Shown: positions 44,390 through 53,248, counted from the first letter of the stretch. The stretch is 64,000 bases of DNA from an uncultured Eubacterium sp. (GCA_934338065.1 CAKRGX010000010.1:7588-71587); one strand, 5' to 3'. Notes: a model not told the origin generated them from the letters alone. Numbers and translations are program-made.

Positions 44390-45006
44390 TTGGCTTTTAC
44401 AATTATTCAGTTATTGTAACATATATTGGTGTCACATTTTCTATCATTGCTATGAATCTGGCTCATGTTGGTGAATTCAAATATGCGATACTTTTACTTG
44501 CTCTTGCCGGAGCCTGTGACACTTTTGACGGAAAAATAGCCCGTTCCATGAAAAACCGCACGAAAGAGATGGAGATTTTTGGTATACAGCTTGACTCTTT
44601 ATGTGACATGGTTTGTTTTGGAGTTACACCGGTAATCATTTCCTATCATCTGGGATTAAATAAACCTTGGGGGATTGCCATTGAAATTTTATTTGTTCTT
44701 TGCGGCGTGATTCGTCTCGCTTACTTTAATGTACTGGAAGAATTGAAACATCTGGATCCGAATATTTCACAGGCAAAAGGATATCGTGGACTTCCGATCA
44801 CAACAATCACTATCATTTATCCTATTGTTTACCTTTTCAGACCGATGATCTCACAAGGTGCCTTTGTTATTGCACTGGCAGTCATGCACCTTGTAGTTGC
44901 TTTTCTATATGTACTGGATTTTAAATTAAAGAAACCGGGAAACACAATGATTGCAGCTATGATGGCATTAGTTGCTGTTGTCCTTGCCTGCATTTTGTTT
45001 AGCTGA
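44386..45006 (+). CDS. pssA: Phosphatidylserine synthase (CDP-alcohol phosphatidyltransferase)
   Basis: 206 residues, membrane. Joins CDP-diacylglycerol and serine. The CDP-alcohol motif is present as DGKIAR...(12 residues)...G-IQL-D-SLC-D (about residues 47-73): D, DG, AR, G, D, D, with the wider spacing between AR and G found in clostridial homologues. Several helices follow, ending in VALVAVVLACILFS-like sequence. It overlaps the flippase gene by 4 bases and supplies the substrate for psd, 79 bases downstream. Confidence 0.92.
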   Translation: MIGFYNYSVIVTYIGVTFSIIAMNLAHVGEFKYAILLLALAGACDTFDGKIARSMKNRTKEMEIFGIQLDSLCDMVCFGVTPVIISYHLGLNKPWGIAIEILFVLCGVIRLAYFNVLEELKHLDPNISQAKGYRGLPITTITIIYPIVYLFRPMISQGAFVIALAVMHLVVAFLYVLDFKLKKPGNTMIAAMMALVAVVLACILFS

Positions 45007-45013
45007 TAATACA

Positions 45014-45071
45014 ACTTTGTGCTGAAGCGTCACAAAGTGTATGGATACTCCTTTTTTACGTCACGCTTCAG
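45014..45071 (+). promoter_or_regulatory. Two mutually exclusive hairpins / possible pseudoknot in the pssA-psd gap
   Basis: ACTTTGTG (45014-45021) and CACAAAGT (45031-45038) form an 8-bp stem. Its whole 9-base loop, CTGAAGCGT (45022-45030), is the exact reverse complement of ACGCTTCAG (45063-45071), which lies just before the psd ribosome binding site (GGGGATTTATC). The RNA can form the local hairpin, the long-range stem, or a pseudoknot. A TTTTTT run at 45052-45057 lies between. Confidence 0.55.
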
Positions 45072-45085
45072 AATGGGGATTTATC

Positions 45086-45961
45086 ATGGACTATATTGAT
45101 CTTAATGGAAAATTAGTAAAAAATACAACCGCACAGGATAAACTGCTAGAACACCTATATACGACTTTTATCGGGCGTATGCTCCTGAAACCTCTTGTTC
45201 ACCCGGTTATTTCAAAATTAGCGGGGTATTATCTTTCTTCTTCACATTCGGCAAAACTCATCAAAGGTTTTGTTCAAAAGAATAATATCGATATGTGTTC
45301 TTATGAAGCAAGAAACTACTCCTCTTTCAATGATTTTTTCACACGAAAAATCAAAGAAGGTAAACGGCCTGTACCGGATGATGAAAATGTTCTGATCTGC
45401 CCTTGTGACTGTAAAGCTACCGTATACAAAATTCACGAAAATACCACTTTTTCAATCAAAAATACAGAATATACCTTGCGGAGTCTGCTACGCAGTCCCC
45501 GGCTTGCAAAACATTTTCAGGGGGGGTACGCTTTTCTGCTCCGTCTCACCGTAGATGACTATCACCGTTATATTTATTCAGCATCTGGCAAAAAATCAAA
45601 AAACTATCATATTGCCGGTTCTTTTCACACGGTTAATCCAATAGCCAATGATTACCTGCCAATCTACAAGGAAAACACACGCGAGTACACCGTTCTTCAT
45701 ACAAAAGAATTCGGGGATGTTGTTCAAATGGAGGTGGGAGCACTTCTTGTTGGAAAGATTGCAAACCATCAGCCCGCCAAAACCTCTGTGATCCGAGGTG
45801 ACGAAAAGGGATTTTTTGAATATGGCGGATCAACTATTATCGTACTGACACAAAAAAATCAGGTCATGCCACGGGAAGACCTGTTACGAAATACCGAGCG
45901 CGGGTACGAAACAAAACTGCTTCAGGGCCACACGCTCGGCAATGCAAAGGAATCCTGTTAA
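45086..45961 (+). CDS. psd: Phosphatidylserine decarboxylase
   Basis: 291 residues from the ATG at 45086 (MDYIDLNGKLVKNTTAQDKL), with GGGGATTTATC upstream. A proenzyme that cleaves itself at a Gly-Ser bond to make the pyruvoyl group: the motif FEYGGSTIIVL near the C-terminus is the GGST variant of LGST. Other blocks are NYSSFNDFFTRKIKEGKRP, LTVDDYHRYIYSASG (with the self-cleavage acids/His) and GSFHTVNPIA. It makes phosphatidylethanolamine from the pssA product. Its stop overlaps the ptsI stop by 3 bases on the opposite strand. Confidence 0.95.
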   Translation: MDYIDLNGKLVKNTTAQDKLLEHLYTTFIGRMLLKPLVHPVISKLAGYYLSSSHSAKLIKGFVQKNNIDMCSYEARNYSSFNDFFTRKIKEGKRPVPDDENVLICPCDCKATVYKIHENTTFSIKNTEYTLRSLLRSPRLAKHFQGGYAFLLRLTVDDYHRYIYSASGKKSKNYHIAGSFHTVNPIANDYLPIYKENTREYTVLHTKEFGDVVQMEVGALLVGKIANHQPAKTSVIRGDEKGFFEYGGSTIIVLTQKNQVMPREDLLRNTERGYETKLLQGHTLGNAKESC

Positions 45962-47574
45962 TTCTTAATTTTTCTTACCGAATCTCTCACCTTCAGTACC
46001 ATCGAAGGTGAGACGGATAACTCATCAATTCCCATATCAATAAACGTTTCTGTTAATGAAGTATCCGCTGCCAGTTCTCCACATATACCAACCCAGCAAC
46101 CCTCTTTGTGACCATTTTCTACGACCATTTTCAACATTCGCATAATGGCTTCATGATGAGCATCATATAGATCATCCAAGTGTGGATTCTGTCGATCGAT
46201 TGCCAGTGTATACTGGGTAAGATCATTTGTTCCTACGCTGAAGAAATCCACTTCCTTTGCCAGCAGATCACTGATCATGGCCGCGGCTGGCGTCTCTATC
46301 ATGATTCCCAGTTCCACTTCCCCATAGGGAATCTCCTGCTCACTTAGTTCCGCCTTTACTTCTTCTACGATCTGCCTGATTTTCTTCACCTCATCAACGG
46401 AAATAATCATGGGAAACATAATCGATACCGTTCCATAATAACTTGCCCGATAAATGGCACGAATCTGTGTTTTAAACAGCTCCGGCTGTTTCAGGCAGAT
46501 ACGGATAGCACGGTATCCCATAGCAGGATTATCCTCTTTTTCCAGATTTAGATAATCTACCTGTTTGTCCGCACCTATGTCAAGAGTCCGTATGATCACT
46601 TTCTTTCCAGCCATCGTCTCTACCACACTTTTGTACGCCTTGAACTGTTCCTCCTCAGCCGGCATCCGGTCATTTTCCAGATAAAGAAATTCACTCCGGA
46701 ATAAGCCAATCCCTGCTGCATCATTAGCCAGCACCGCCGGCACATCGCCAACCCCGCCAATATTCGCATACAGATTGATTCTGCGCCCATCACCTGTCAC
46801 CGTATCCTGACCTTTTAATTCCTGCAATAACCGTTTTTTATTTTCTTCTTCTTCTTTTATCTGTCTGTATCGGTTCAGGGTAATCTCATCTGGTTCAATA
46901 TATAATTTCCCCTCAATCCCATCAACAATTGCCATCTTTCCTTCCCAGTCCCTGCTTATATCGACACCAATCAGGGCTGGAATATTCATAGTTCTGGCAA
47001 GAATGGCTGTATGAGAATTAGTAGATCCTAAACGGGTCACAAAAGACAGCACCTTGCTTTTGTCCAGTTGAACCGTCTCACTCGGCGCCAGATCCTGCGC
47101 CACAAGAATCACAGGTTCCTTACTTACCAGCCCGTCAGACTCTTTTCCCTGTAAGATTCGGATGACACGATTGGAAATATCCTTCACATCAGCCGCCCGT
47201 TCTTTCATATAAGCATCATCCATAGCCGAAAACATTTGGGAAAAATTGTCCCCGGTTGTTGCTACAGCAAACTCCGCATTGACCTGCTGCGTCTCAATCA
47301 TATTGGAAATGGACTCCACATAATCCAGATCATCCAGCATCATCTGATGGACTTCAAAGATCATGGCATTTGCCTCTCCCACCTCTGTTAATGCTTTCTC
47401 ATACAGATGCTCCAGTTCACTCTTTGCTTTTTCTTTTGCCTCGTCAAAGCGCATGCGCTCTCTCTTCACATCATCAACCAAATGACGCTTTACCTTGCTG
47501 TCTGCCTTGTCAAAAACGGATATACGCCCAATGGCAATACCTCCAAATACACTTTTCCCTTCCCATACAACCAT
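45958..47574 (-). CDS. ptsI: PTS enzyme I (phosphoenolpyruvate-protein phosphotransferase)
   Basis: 538 residues. Transfers phosphate from PEP to HPr. The phospho-histidine is in TRLGSTNSHTAILARTMNIP (about residue 190). The PEP-binding barrel has GIGLFRSEFLYLE (about 289-301), RTLDIGADKQ and the C-terminal active-site block GEL or CGELAADTSL (about 505-514). Length is slightly under the usual 570. It is the last gene of the fru operon, 53 bases after ptsH, with AGGAGG upstream, convergent with psd with no terminator between. Confidence 0.95.
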   Translation of the reverse strand: MVVWEGKSVFGGIAIGRISVFDKADSKVKRHLVDDVKRERMRFDEAKEKAKSELEHLYEKALTEVGEANAMIFEVHQMMLDDLDYVESISNMIETQQVNAEFAVATTGDNFSQMFSAMDDAYMKERAADVKDISNRVIRILQGKESDGLVSKEPVILVAQDLAPSETVQLDKSKVLSFVTRLGSTNSHTAILARTMNIPALIGVDISRDWEGKMAIVDGIEGKLYIEPDEITLNRYRQIKEEEENKKRLLQELKGQDTVTGDGRRINLYANIGGVGDVPAVLANDAAGIGLFRSEFLYLENDRMPAEEEQFKAYKSVVETMAGKKVIIRTLDIGADKQVDYLNLEKEDNPAMGYRAIRICLKQPELFKTQIRAIYRASYYGTVSIMFPMIISVDEVKKIRQIVEEVKAELSEQEIPYGEVELGIMIETPAAAMISDLLAKEVDFFSVGTNDLTQYTLAIDRQNPHLDDLYDAHHEAIMRMLKMVVENGHKEGCWVGICGELAADTSLTETFIDMGIDELSVSPSMVLKVRDSVRKIKN

Positions 47575-47626
47575 TTTACAGCCTCCTCACTTTGGATACC
47601 AAGCCCGATTCTTCTCACCTCTTACC

Positions 47627-47884
47627 TTATAAGTTATCCTGCAAAAATCTGCTCAGTCTATCGATGGCTTCTTCTTCTCCGTCACCATCTGTCTTCAAAA
47701 TGATCTCCTGGCCTTTCTTAACGCCAAGTCCCATAACGCCTAAAATTCTTTTAGCATCTACTTCTTTGCCATCCTTACTTATCGTCACATTGCAGCCACA
47801 TGCGGCCGCCTCCTTTACAAACATTCCTGCAGGTCTTGCATGGATTCCCTGTTCATCTGTTACTACATATCTGAATTCTTTCAT
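47627..47884 (-). CDS. ptsH: HPr phosphocarrier with Arg at the regulatory Ser46 position
   Basis: 85 residues with the active histidine in GIHARP (His15). The helix that normally carries regulatory Ser46 (KSIMGVMSLG) reads DAKRILGVMGLGV, so residue 46 is Arg and residue 52 Gly. HPr kinase could not phosphorylate this protein at 46, and the P-Ser-HPr/CcpA route of catabolite repression would need another HPr or be absent. It has an AAAGGAGG ribosome binding site. It lies between fruA and ptsI. Confidence 0.95.
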   Translation of the reverse strand: MKEFRYVVTDEQGIHARPAGMFVKEAAACGCNVTISKDGKEVDAKRILGVMGLGVKKGQEIILKTDGDGEEEAIDRLSRFLQDNL

Positions 47885-47898
47885 TTTTCTTTCCTCCT

Positions 47899-49956
47899 TT
47901 ACTTACTCTCCGATGTTGTTTTTATCATTCCCAGCATAACCGCTGTTACAGCTGAGCCAACTAACCAAGCTACGATATACATCAATGGATTGCCTACTGT
48001 TGCAAATACGAACACACCTCCATGAGGAGCCATCAACGTACAGCCAAACAGGGCAGATAACAATCCTGCCACACCTGCACCTGTCATCGTACACGGAATA
48101 ACATGCAGCGGATCCGATGCCGCAAAAGGAATCGCTCCCTCTGTAATAAAGGATGCCCCCATTACAATATTAGAAACAGCCGAGCCACGCTCTGCTTTAG
48201 TGAATTTCTTTGGGAAGATCCAGCAGGCTGCAGCTATTCCAATTGGTGGAACCATTCCACCAACCATGATTGCTGCCATCGCAATATAACAAGCCTGAAC
48301 AGCAGGATCTGCGATCTGTGCTCCATTTGCGACTAGATCAGCGGCTGTTGCCAACATTCCTGTTCCAAAAACATAAGCTGCTTTATTGATCGGACCTCCC
48401 ATATCGATTGCCATCATGGCACCAAGTATCAGTCCAAGAATTGTGATCAATCCGGCATCTGCAATTCCTCTAAGCATTGTGCTAAGTCCTGTATTGATCA
48501 AGCCAATCAACGGATTGAATATCATACACATGAGAACTCCGACCACAAAAATACCGGCTACCGGGTAGATCAAAGTAGGTTTGATGCCGTCCAGCGATTC
48601 TGGCAGCCTGTCACAAAGTTTTTTCAAACCAAGTACTACAAAACCAGCAAGAAATCCAGCTACGATTCCCCCCAGGAAACCGGATATCGTATTACCACCA
48701 TGTTCCCCTACAAAGGCAAAATCAGAAATAAACTTTGAAAATCCACCCATCTGTGTCCCGGCAAAAGAGTACCCTGCTAAAGCAGCATTACCATTAGCTG
48801 CCAGAAGTCCACCGGCAAATCCAACAGCAAGTCCCGGACGATCCGCAATGGAATACGCAATATAACCTGCCAGCACCGGAACCATCAATCCCATTGCCAG
48901 ATTACCAATGTACTTAAACAACGCAGATAACGGTGTACAACTTCCAAAAGCACTTCCTCCACTGGTTCCATAACCGCACAGTGTATCAATCAAAAAGGCG
49001 ATTGCCGTTAAAATACCACCACCAATAACAAATGGAAGCATATGTGATACCCCATTCATCAGGTGTGTATAGATTGCATGTCCAACGCCTTTTTTATTTT
49101 CTCTGTTATCACCAGATGACTCTGCAGTATCAGCACCTGCCTCATACACCGGTGCGCTTCCGTTTACCGCATCCATAAGAAGCTTTCCGGATTTATTAAT
49201 ACCATCGGCCACCTTTGTAATAACAACACGCCTTCCTGCAAAACGTTCCATTGGGACTTTTGTATCTGCTGCTACAATTATGCCATCCGCACGATCAATA
49301 TCTTCCTGTGTCAATACATTTTTTGCTCCGCCAGACCCACGCGTCTCAACCTTGATCGTCCAGCCAAGCTCCTTTGCCTTATTTTCCAGCGCCTGTGCCG
49401 CCATGTAAGTATGGGCGATTCCCGTCGGGCATCCTGTAACTGCAATAACGTATTTCCCTATTTTACTTGGTTCTACTTCTGTATCATTATCTTCTTCCTC
49501 TTCCCTTTCTGCAGCATCGATAACGGCTAAAAACTCATCAACCGATCTTGCAGCACGAAGATTTTTAGTGAATTTTTCATCCATTAAGAGAACCGATAAT
49601 CTACTTAAAACATCCAGATGAACATTATCCTTTGTATCAGGTGCAGCGACCAAAAAGATTAGATTTACCGGTTCACCATCGAGCGAGTCATACTCTACGC
49701 CATCTGGCACTACCATCGCTGCAAGTCCCGGTTCCCGGACTGCCTGGGATTTGCAATGGGGAATGGCAATTCCTTCTCCAATTCCCGTTGTTCCCTCGGA
49801 CTCTCTGTCATACACACCTTTTCGATAATTCTCCACATCCGTTAGTTTCCCGCTTTTTGCCATCAGATCGACCATCTGATCGATTGCATTGCTCTTATTC
49901 GTTGCCTTTCCATGTAGTTGAATACTTTCTTTTCTTAACAAATCCGTAATTTTCAT
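47899..49956 (-). CDS. fruA: Fructose-specific PTS enzyme IIABC
   Basis: 685 residues, domains in the order A-B-C. IIA (1-150) has the phospho-His in GIAIPHCKS (about 68). IIB (about 172-270) has the phospho-Cys in AVTGCPTGIAHTYMAAQAL. IIC (about 315-685) has about ten membrane segments, with GGPINKAAYVFGTGM and PPIGIAAACWIF typical of the fructose/mannitol family. It imports fructose as fructose 1-phosphate, the substrate of the upstream fruK. AAGGAG precedes the ATG. Confidence 0.96.
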   Translation of the reverse strand: MKITDLLRKESIQLHGKATNKSNAIDQMVDLMAKSGKLTDVENYRKGVYDRESEGTTGIGEGIAIPHCKSQAVREPGLAAMVVPDGVEYDSLDGEPVNLIFLVAAPDTKDNVHLDVLSRLSVLLMDEKFTKNLRAARSVDEFLAVIDAAEREEEEDNDTEVEPSKIGKYVIAVTGCPTGIAHTYMAAQALENKAKELGWTIKVETRGSGGAKNVLTQEDIDRADGIIVAADTKVPMERFAGRRVVITKVADGINKSGKLLMDAVNGSAPVYEAGADTAESSGDNRENKKGVGHAIYTHLMNGVSHMLPFVIGGGILTAIAFLIDTLCGYGTSGGSAFGSCTPLSALFKYIGNLAMGLMVPVLAGYIAYSIADRPGLAVGFAGGLLAANGNAALAGYSFAGTQMGGFSKFISDFAFVGEHGGNTISGFLGGIVAGFLAGFVVLGLKKLCDRLPESLDGIKPTLIYPVAGIFVVGVLMCMIFNPLIGLINTGLSTMLRGIADAGLITILGLILGAMMAIDMGGPINKAAYVFGTGMLATAADLVANGAQIADPAVQACYIAMAAIMVGGMVPPIGIAAACWIFPKKFTKAERGSAVSNIVMGASFITEGAIPFAASDPLHVIPCTMTGAGVAGLLSALFGCTLMAPHGGVFVFATVGNPLMYIVAWLVGSAVTAVMLGMIKTTSESK

Positions 49957-49986
49957 ACATTTTACTCCTTTCTGCTTTTTATATCA

Positions 49987-50901
49987 TCAGAATTCAAATT
50001 TATGTGAATTCCATACAGCTTCTACTTCATCTCTCTTCGCCAGTTGTTCTGAAAACGCACTCGCACTTCCCGCACAAATTCCCATCTGGAAGGCTTTGCG
50101 ATACTCACCGCTTTCCAGATAGCCTGCCAGGAAACCGGCAACCATAGAATCGCCTGCACCAACAGAATTAATTACCCTTCCTTTTGGTGCTTCACTCTCA
50201 TAAACACTGCCATCTTCTGCGACAAGTACAGCACCATCACCAGCCATAGATACCATAACATTGACAGCCCCCTTCTGCCTGAGAAGTTCCGCATAATGTA
50301 CGACTTCTTTTATATTCTGTATTTCTACGCCAAAAATATCACCCAGTTCATGAATATTCGGTTTTATCAAAAACGGATGATACGGCAATACATTAAGCAG
50401 CAGGTCTCTCGTAGCATCTACAACAATCTTCAGCTCTCTGCCCGCAAGAAATTCCATGATATCCCGGTACATAGACTCTGGCATCACCGGTGGAATACTT
50501 CCCGCCAGAACTAGAATATCTCCATCCTGCAGTTGTTCTAATTGACGATAGAGTTTTGCAATATCTTCTTTTCTAATGGATGGTCCCATTCCATTCACTT
50601 CGCTTTCCTCATGAGAACGAAGCTTTACATTGATACGGGAGATTCCCTCTGTCACCTCAATAAAATCAGCCTTTACCCCCTGCTTTTCCATGAGACGCCT
50701 GATCTCCTGCCCGGTAAACCCTGCCAGAAATCCTAATGCGGTGTTATCAAAACCCAGATTTCTCAGCATCATTGACACGTTAATCCCTTTGCCTCCGGCA
50801 TAGATAAACTCCCTTGTCGTCCGGTTGGTCCGTCCCGGAACAAAATCCTCCACATCTACAATATAATCCAAGGAAGGATTAAATGTTACCGTATAGATCA
50901 C
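49987..50901 (-). CDS. fruK: 1-phosphofructokinase
   Basis: 304 residues starting at GTG 50901 (MIYTVTFNPSLDYIVDVEDF), with AGGAGG upstream. PfkB-family sugar kinase converting fructose 1-phosphate to fructose 1,6-bisphosphate. Signatures are AGGKGINVSMMLRNLG (about residues 36-51) and the C-terminal VINSVGAGDSMVAGFLAGYL (about 243-262), with the catalytic Asp in GAGDS. It lies between fruR and fruA, 13 bases after fruR. Confidence 0.96.
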   Translation of the reverse strand: MIYTVTFNPSLDYIVDVEDFVPGRTNRTTREFIYAGGKGINVSMMLRNLGFDNTALGFLAGFTGQEIRRLMEKQGVKADFIEVTEGISRINVKLRSHEESEVNGMGPSIRKEDIAKLYRQLEQLQDGDILVLAGSIPPVMPESMYRDIMEFLAGRELKIVVDATRDLLLNVLPYHPFLIKPNIHELGDIFGVEIQNIKEVVHYAELLRQKGAVNVMVSMAGDGAVLVAEDGSVYESEAPKGRVINSVGAGDSMVAGFLAGYLESGEYRKAFQMGICAGSASAFSEQLAKRDEVEAVWNSHKFEF

Positions 50902-50914
50902 TTGCGATCACCTC

Positions 50915-51661
50915 CTAGTATACTTGTACAACGTTGTCATACTCGTCATACTTACGATCCGTAAGATTCGTCGTAATAATGTTAGCATTTGCAAAATCAG
51001 CAAACTTTACACAAGATATCTGGGAAAATTTGCTTGAATCACAGACAACATACCTCTTGGCACAATGCTTCATTGCTGCTTTCTTAACCATTGCTTCCTT
51101 CACATCAGGCGTTGTAAAACCAATCGCGGTGTTCACACCATTGGTTCCCCAGAACCCTTTTGTAAAATTATATTTTTGTAATGAATCTATCGTTTCATCT
51201 CCCACAACGGCTTCTGTCGTTGCTTTAAACTCCCCGCCTAAAATATAAGTAGAATAACCAGCTTCGGATAATTTTTTCGCATGTGATACAGCATTGGTAA
51301 CAAAAGTAACTTTTTTTTCTGTCATATACTCTATCATCAGCTCTGTTGTCGATCCGGCATCAAGAAAAACAAAGTCATCCGGCTCCAGTAAAGATGCTGC
51401 ATAGCTGGCAATTGCCCGCTTTTCCTGCAGATTAAGTGTTTGTTTCTGGGACATCGTTGCCTCACCGGCACTATACACATCGTCCCTGACTATGGCACCT
51501 CCCCTTACTTTTAAAAGACGTCCCTGCGCATCTAACATTGTAAGATCCCGTCTGGCAGTCGACTCAGAAATATTAAGTTCTTCCATCAATTCCTGTATCG
51601 AGACACTGCCTTTCTTCTCTACCAGTTTCAGTATTTCCTGCAATCGTTCTTCTGTCAGCAC
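50915..51661 (-). CDS. fruR: DeoR-family fructose operon regulator
   Basis: 248 residues starting at GTG 51661 with GAGGGGATG upstream. An N-terminal winged helix (SVSIQELMEELNISESTARR, about residues 19-38) and a C-terminal sugar-phosphate sensor domain with FLDAGSTTELMIEYM (about 95-109) and KYFWGTNGVNTAIGFTTPDV-like block (actual FWGTNGVNTAIGFTTPDVKE, about 169-188). It is first in the operon it probably controls; fructose 1-phosphate is the usual inducer in such regulators (inference). Confidence 0.95.
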   Translation of the reverse strand: MLTEERLQEILKLVEKKGSVSIQELMEELNISESTARRDLTMLDAQGRLLKVRGGAIVRDDVYSAGEATMSQKQTLNLQEKRAIASYAASLLEPDDFVFLDAGSTTELMIEYMTEKKVTFVTNAVSHAKKLSEAGYSTYILGGEFKATTEAVVGDETIDSLQKYNFTKGFWGTNGVNTAIGFTTPDVKEAMVKKAAMKHCAKRYVVCDSSKFSQISCVKFADFANANIITTNLTDRKYDEYDNVVQVY

Positions 51662-51703
51662 TTTCTCATCCCCTCATTCCGTCAATTTCCTTCATCTGTT
51701 ATC

Positions 51704-51732
51704 AGTATACAGTCATAAAACGTCATTGTCAA
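51704..51732 (-). promoter_or_regulatory. Near-consensus promoter of the fruR-fruK-fruA-ptsHI operon with TGAC repeats
   Basis: TTGACA (51732-51727) and TATACT (51709-51704) with a 17-base spacer on the minus strand. Five TGAC tetramers occur within about 70 bases across the promoter and leader (TTTGAC, ATTGAC, AATGAC, TATGAC, ATTGACG), plausible FruR half-sites. Confidence 0.8.
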
Positions 51733-51756
51733 TCATTATCAGTCAAATTATATCAC

Positions 51757-51793
51757 AAAAAAAGAGCCTAACATTCAAAATCCGTCAAACTCT
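51757..51793 (-). terminator. Terminator of the Ca/Na antiporter gene
   Basis: On the minus strand AGAGTTTGAC (51793-51784) pairs with GTTAGGCTCT, ten pairs including three G-T, around an 11-base loop, followed by TTTTTTT. Confidence 0.8.
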
Positions 51794-51806
51794 TCCGTTC
51801 ATGTCA

Positions 51807-52790
51807 CTATCTTATAATAGCATATGTCATATAGAGAATATACATTATGATAAGCACCGCACCCTCTACACGATTAATACGCTTTCCTGTACCCACAAAA
51901 CCATACGTGATCAGACTGACTCCTAACAGAATTCCCAGATCCACAAACGAAGCCACCTGAATACCAATTGGCTGTATCGAGGAGGAAACACCTAAAATCA
52001 ATAGCAAGTTAAAAATATTAGAGCCTACAACATTTCCCACCGCCATTCCATTTTCACCTTTTTTCGCCGCAACAATCGATGTGACCAGTTCCGGCAAACT
52101 TGTCCCGATTGCCACGATCGTAAGACCAACCAGTGTCTCTGTCATTCCAAAGGCAAGTGCCAGCTTCTTTGCACTGTTAACAACCAACTGTCCTCCTATA
52201 ATGATTGCAACGATTCCACCCACAATATAAAGAACACATTTCACAGACGAGAGCATTTCTATTTCCTCTTCTTCCTGTGTACGGTTCTTCTTTGCCAGAT
52301 AAATGGTAATTGCCAGATATACAAGAAATAAAGCTATCAGCAGCAAACCATTCCAACGGAATAAGGTACCTCCTAATGCCCTCATATTATGAATATCCGA
52401 ACATTTTCCTCTCAGAATCTGATTGCCGGAAAGCAGAAATACCGTCAAAGTAAAAAATAAAGAAAGCGGGTAATCCCTTTTCTTTATTGCCTCCCCTACC
52501 GGCAGCGGCTTCATCATCGCACAGATACCTAATACAACTAATAAATTAAATATATTGGATCCCACCACATTGCTGACTGCGATTGCATTGGACCCGGCCA
52601 GCGCCGCCGATGTGCTGACAGCCAGCTCCGGTGTACTGGTTCCCATAGCAACAATCGTTAATCCAATAATAACACCCGGTACTTTTAGCTTTTTTGCCAT
52701 AGAAGCACTGCCATCCACAAAATAATCAGCCCCCTTGATCAGTCCGGCAAATCCAATCAGCAAAACAAAAAAATTCACAATATGCTCCAT
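51807..52790 (-). CDS. CaCA-family calcium/sodium antiporter (YrbG-like)
   Basis: 327 residues, about ten membrane helices, with the two inverted alpha repeats of the cation exchanger family: VAMGTSTPELAVSTSAAL...VVGSNIFNLLVVLG in the first half and VAIGTSLPELVTSIVAA...VVGSNIFNLLLILG in the second. The Glu in each PEL binds the cation. It has an AAGGAG ribosome binding site. It lies 44 bases after a BlaI-type repressor gene and ends in its own terminator, so a two-gene unit is likely. Confidence 0.94.
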   Translation of the reverse strand: MEHIVNFFVLLIGFAGLIKGADYFVDGSASMAKKLKVPGVIIGLTIVAMGTSTPELAVSTSAALAGSNAIAVSNVVGSNIFNLLVVLGICAMMKPLPVGEAIKKRDYPLSLFFTLTVFLLSGNQILRGKCSDIHNMRALGGTLFRWNGLLLIALFLVYLAITIYLAKKNRTQEEEEIEMLSSVKCVLYIVGGIVAIIIGGQLVVNSAKKLALAFGMTETLVGLTIVAIGTSLPELVTSIVAAKKGENGMAVGNVVGSNIFNLLLILGVSSSIQPIGIQVASFVDLGILLGVSLITYGFVGTGKRINRVEGAVLIIMYILYMTYAIIR

Positions 52791-52834
52791 AAATAAACTC
52801 CTTTCTGTTTCTTTAAACTGAAAAAGTCAATAAA

Positions 52835-53149
52835 CTATAATTGAGAAATCATCTGCTTCATTTTCTCTTTATCCCCCTGAAACAATCGGTTCAACAGTTC
52901 CCGCAGCGCATATTCCTGAGCAGCTTCCCTTGTCACCATAGGGTGACAGATGAATTTAGGTTCGATCCGCTTAATAGCTCCCTTCTCTACGCATTTTTTT
53001 ATAACCGTATAAGTAGTATTTCGATTCCATCCAATACGCTCTCCCAGTTCCTTTACTACTTCACTTGCCCGAAGTTCTCCCTTATCCCAAAGGACTTCCA
53101 TTACATTAAGTTCTGAGTCATATAATTTCATGCCTTGCTGCTTTGCCAT
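52835..53149 (-). CDS. BlaI/MecI/CopY-type transcriptional repressor
   Basis: 104 residues with the winged helix of the penicillinase repressor family: DSELNVMEVLWDKGELRASE (about residues 11-30) and GWNRNTTYTVIKKCVEKGAI (about 40-59). It is shorter than BlaI/MecI (about 125), and no BlaR/MecR sensor protease is adjacent. It has a single Cys in CHPMV and no CopY-type CxC metal site. The likely target is its own promoter and the downstream antiporter gene. Confidence 0.9.
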   Translation of the reverse strand: MAKQQGMKLYDSELNVMEVLWDKGELRASEVVKELGERIGWNRNTTYTVIKKCVEKGAIKRIEPKFICHPMVTREAAQEYALRELLNRLFQGDKEKMKQMISQL

Positions 53150-53248
53150 TTTTCTTCCTTCCTCTTAAAAGTTATCGGTATTTAACATATTTTCACTGAC
53201 ACTAACAGATTCGCTGCTGTTTGTCAAGCAGCTTTGTAACTTCCCTAT

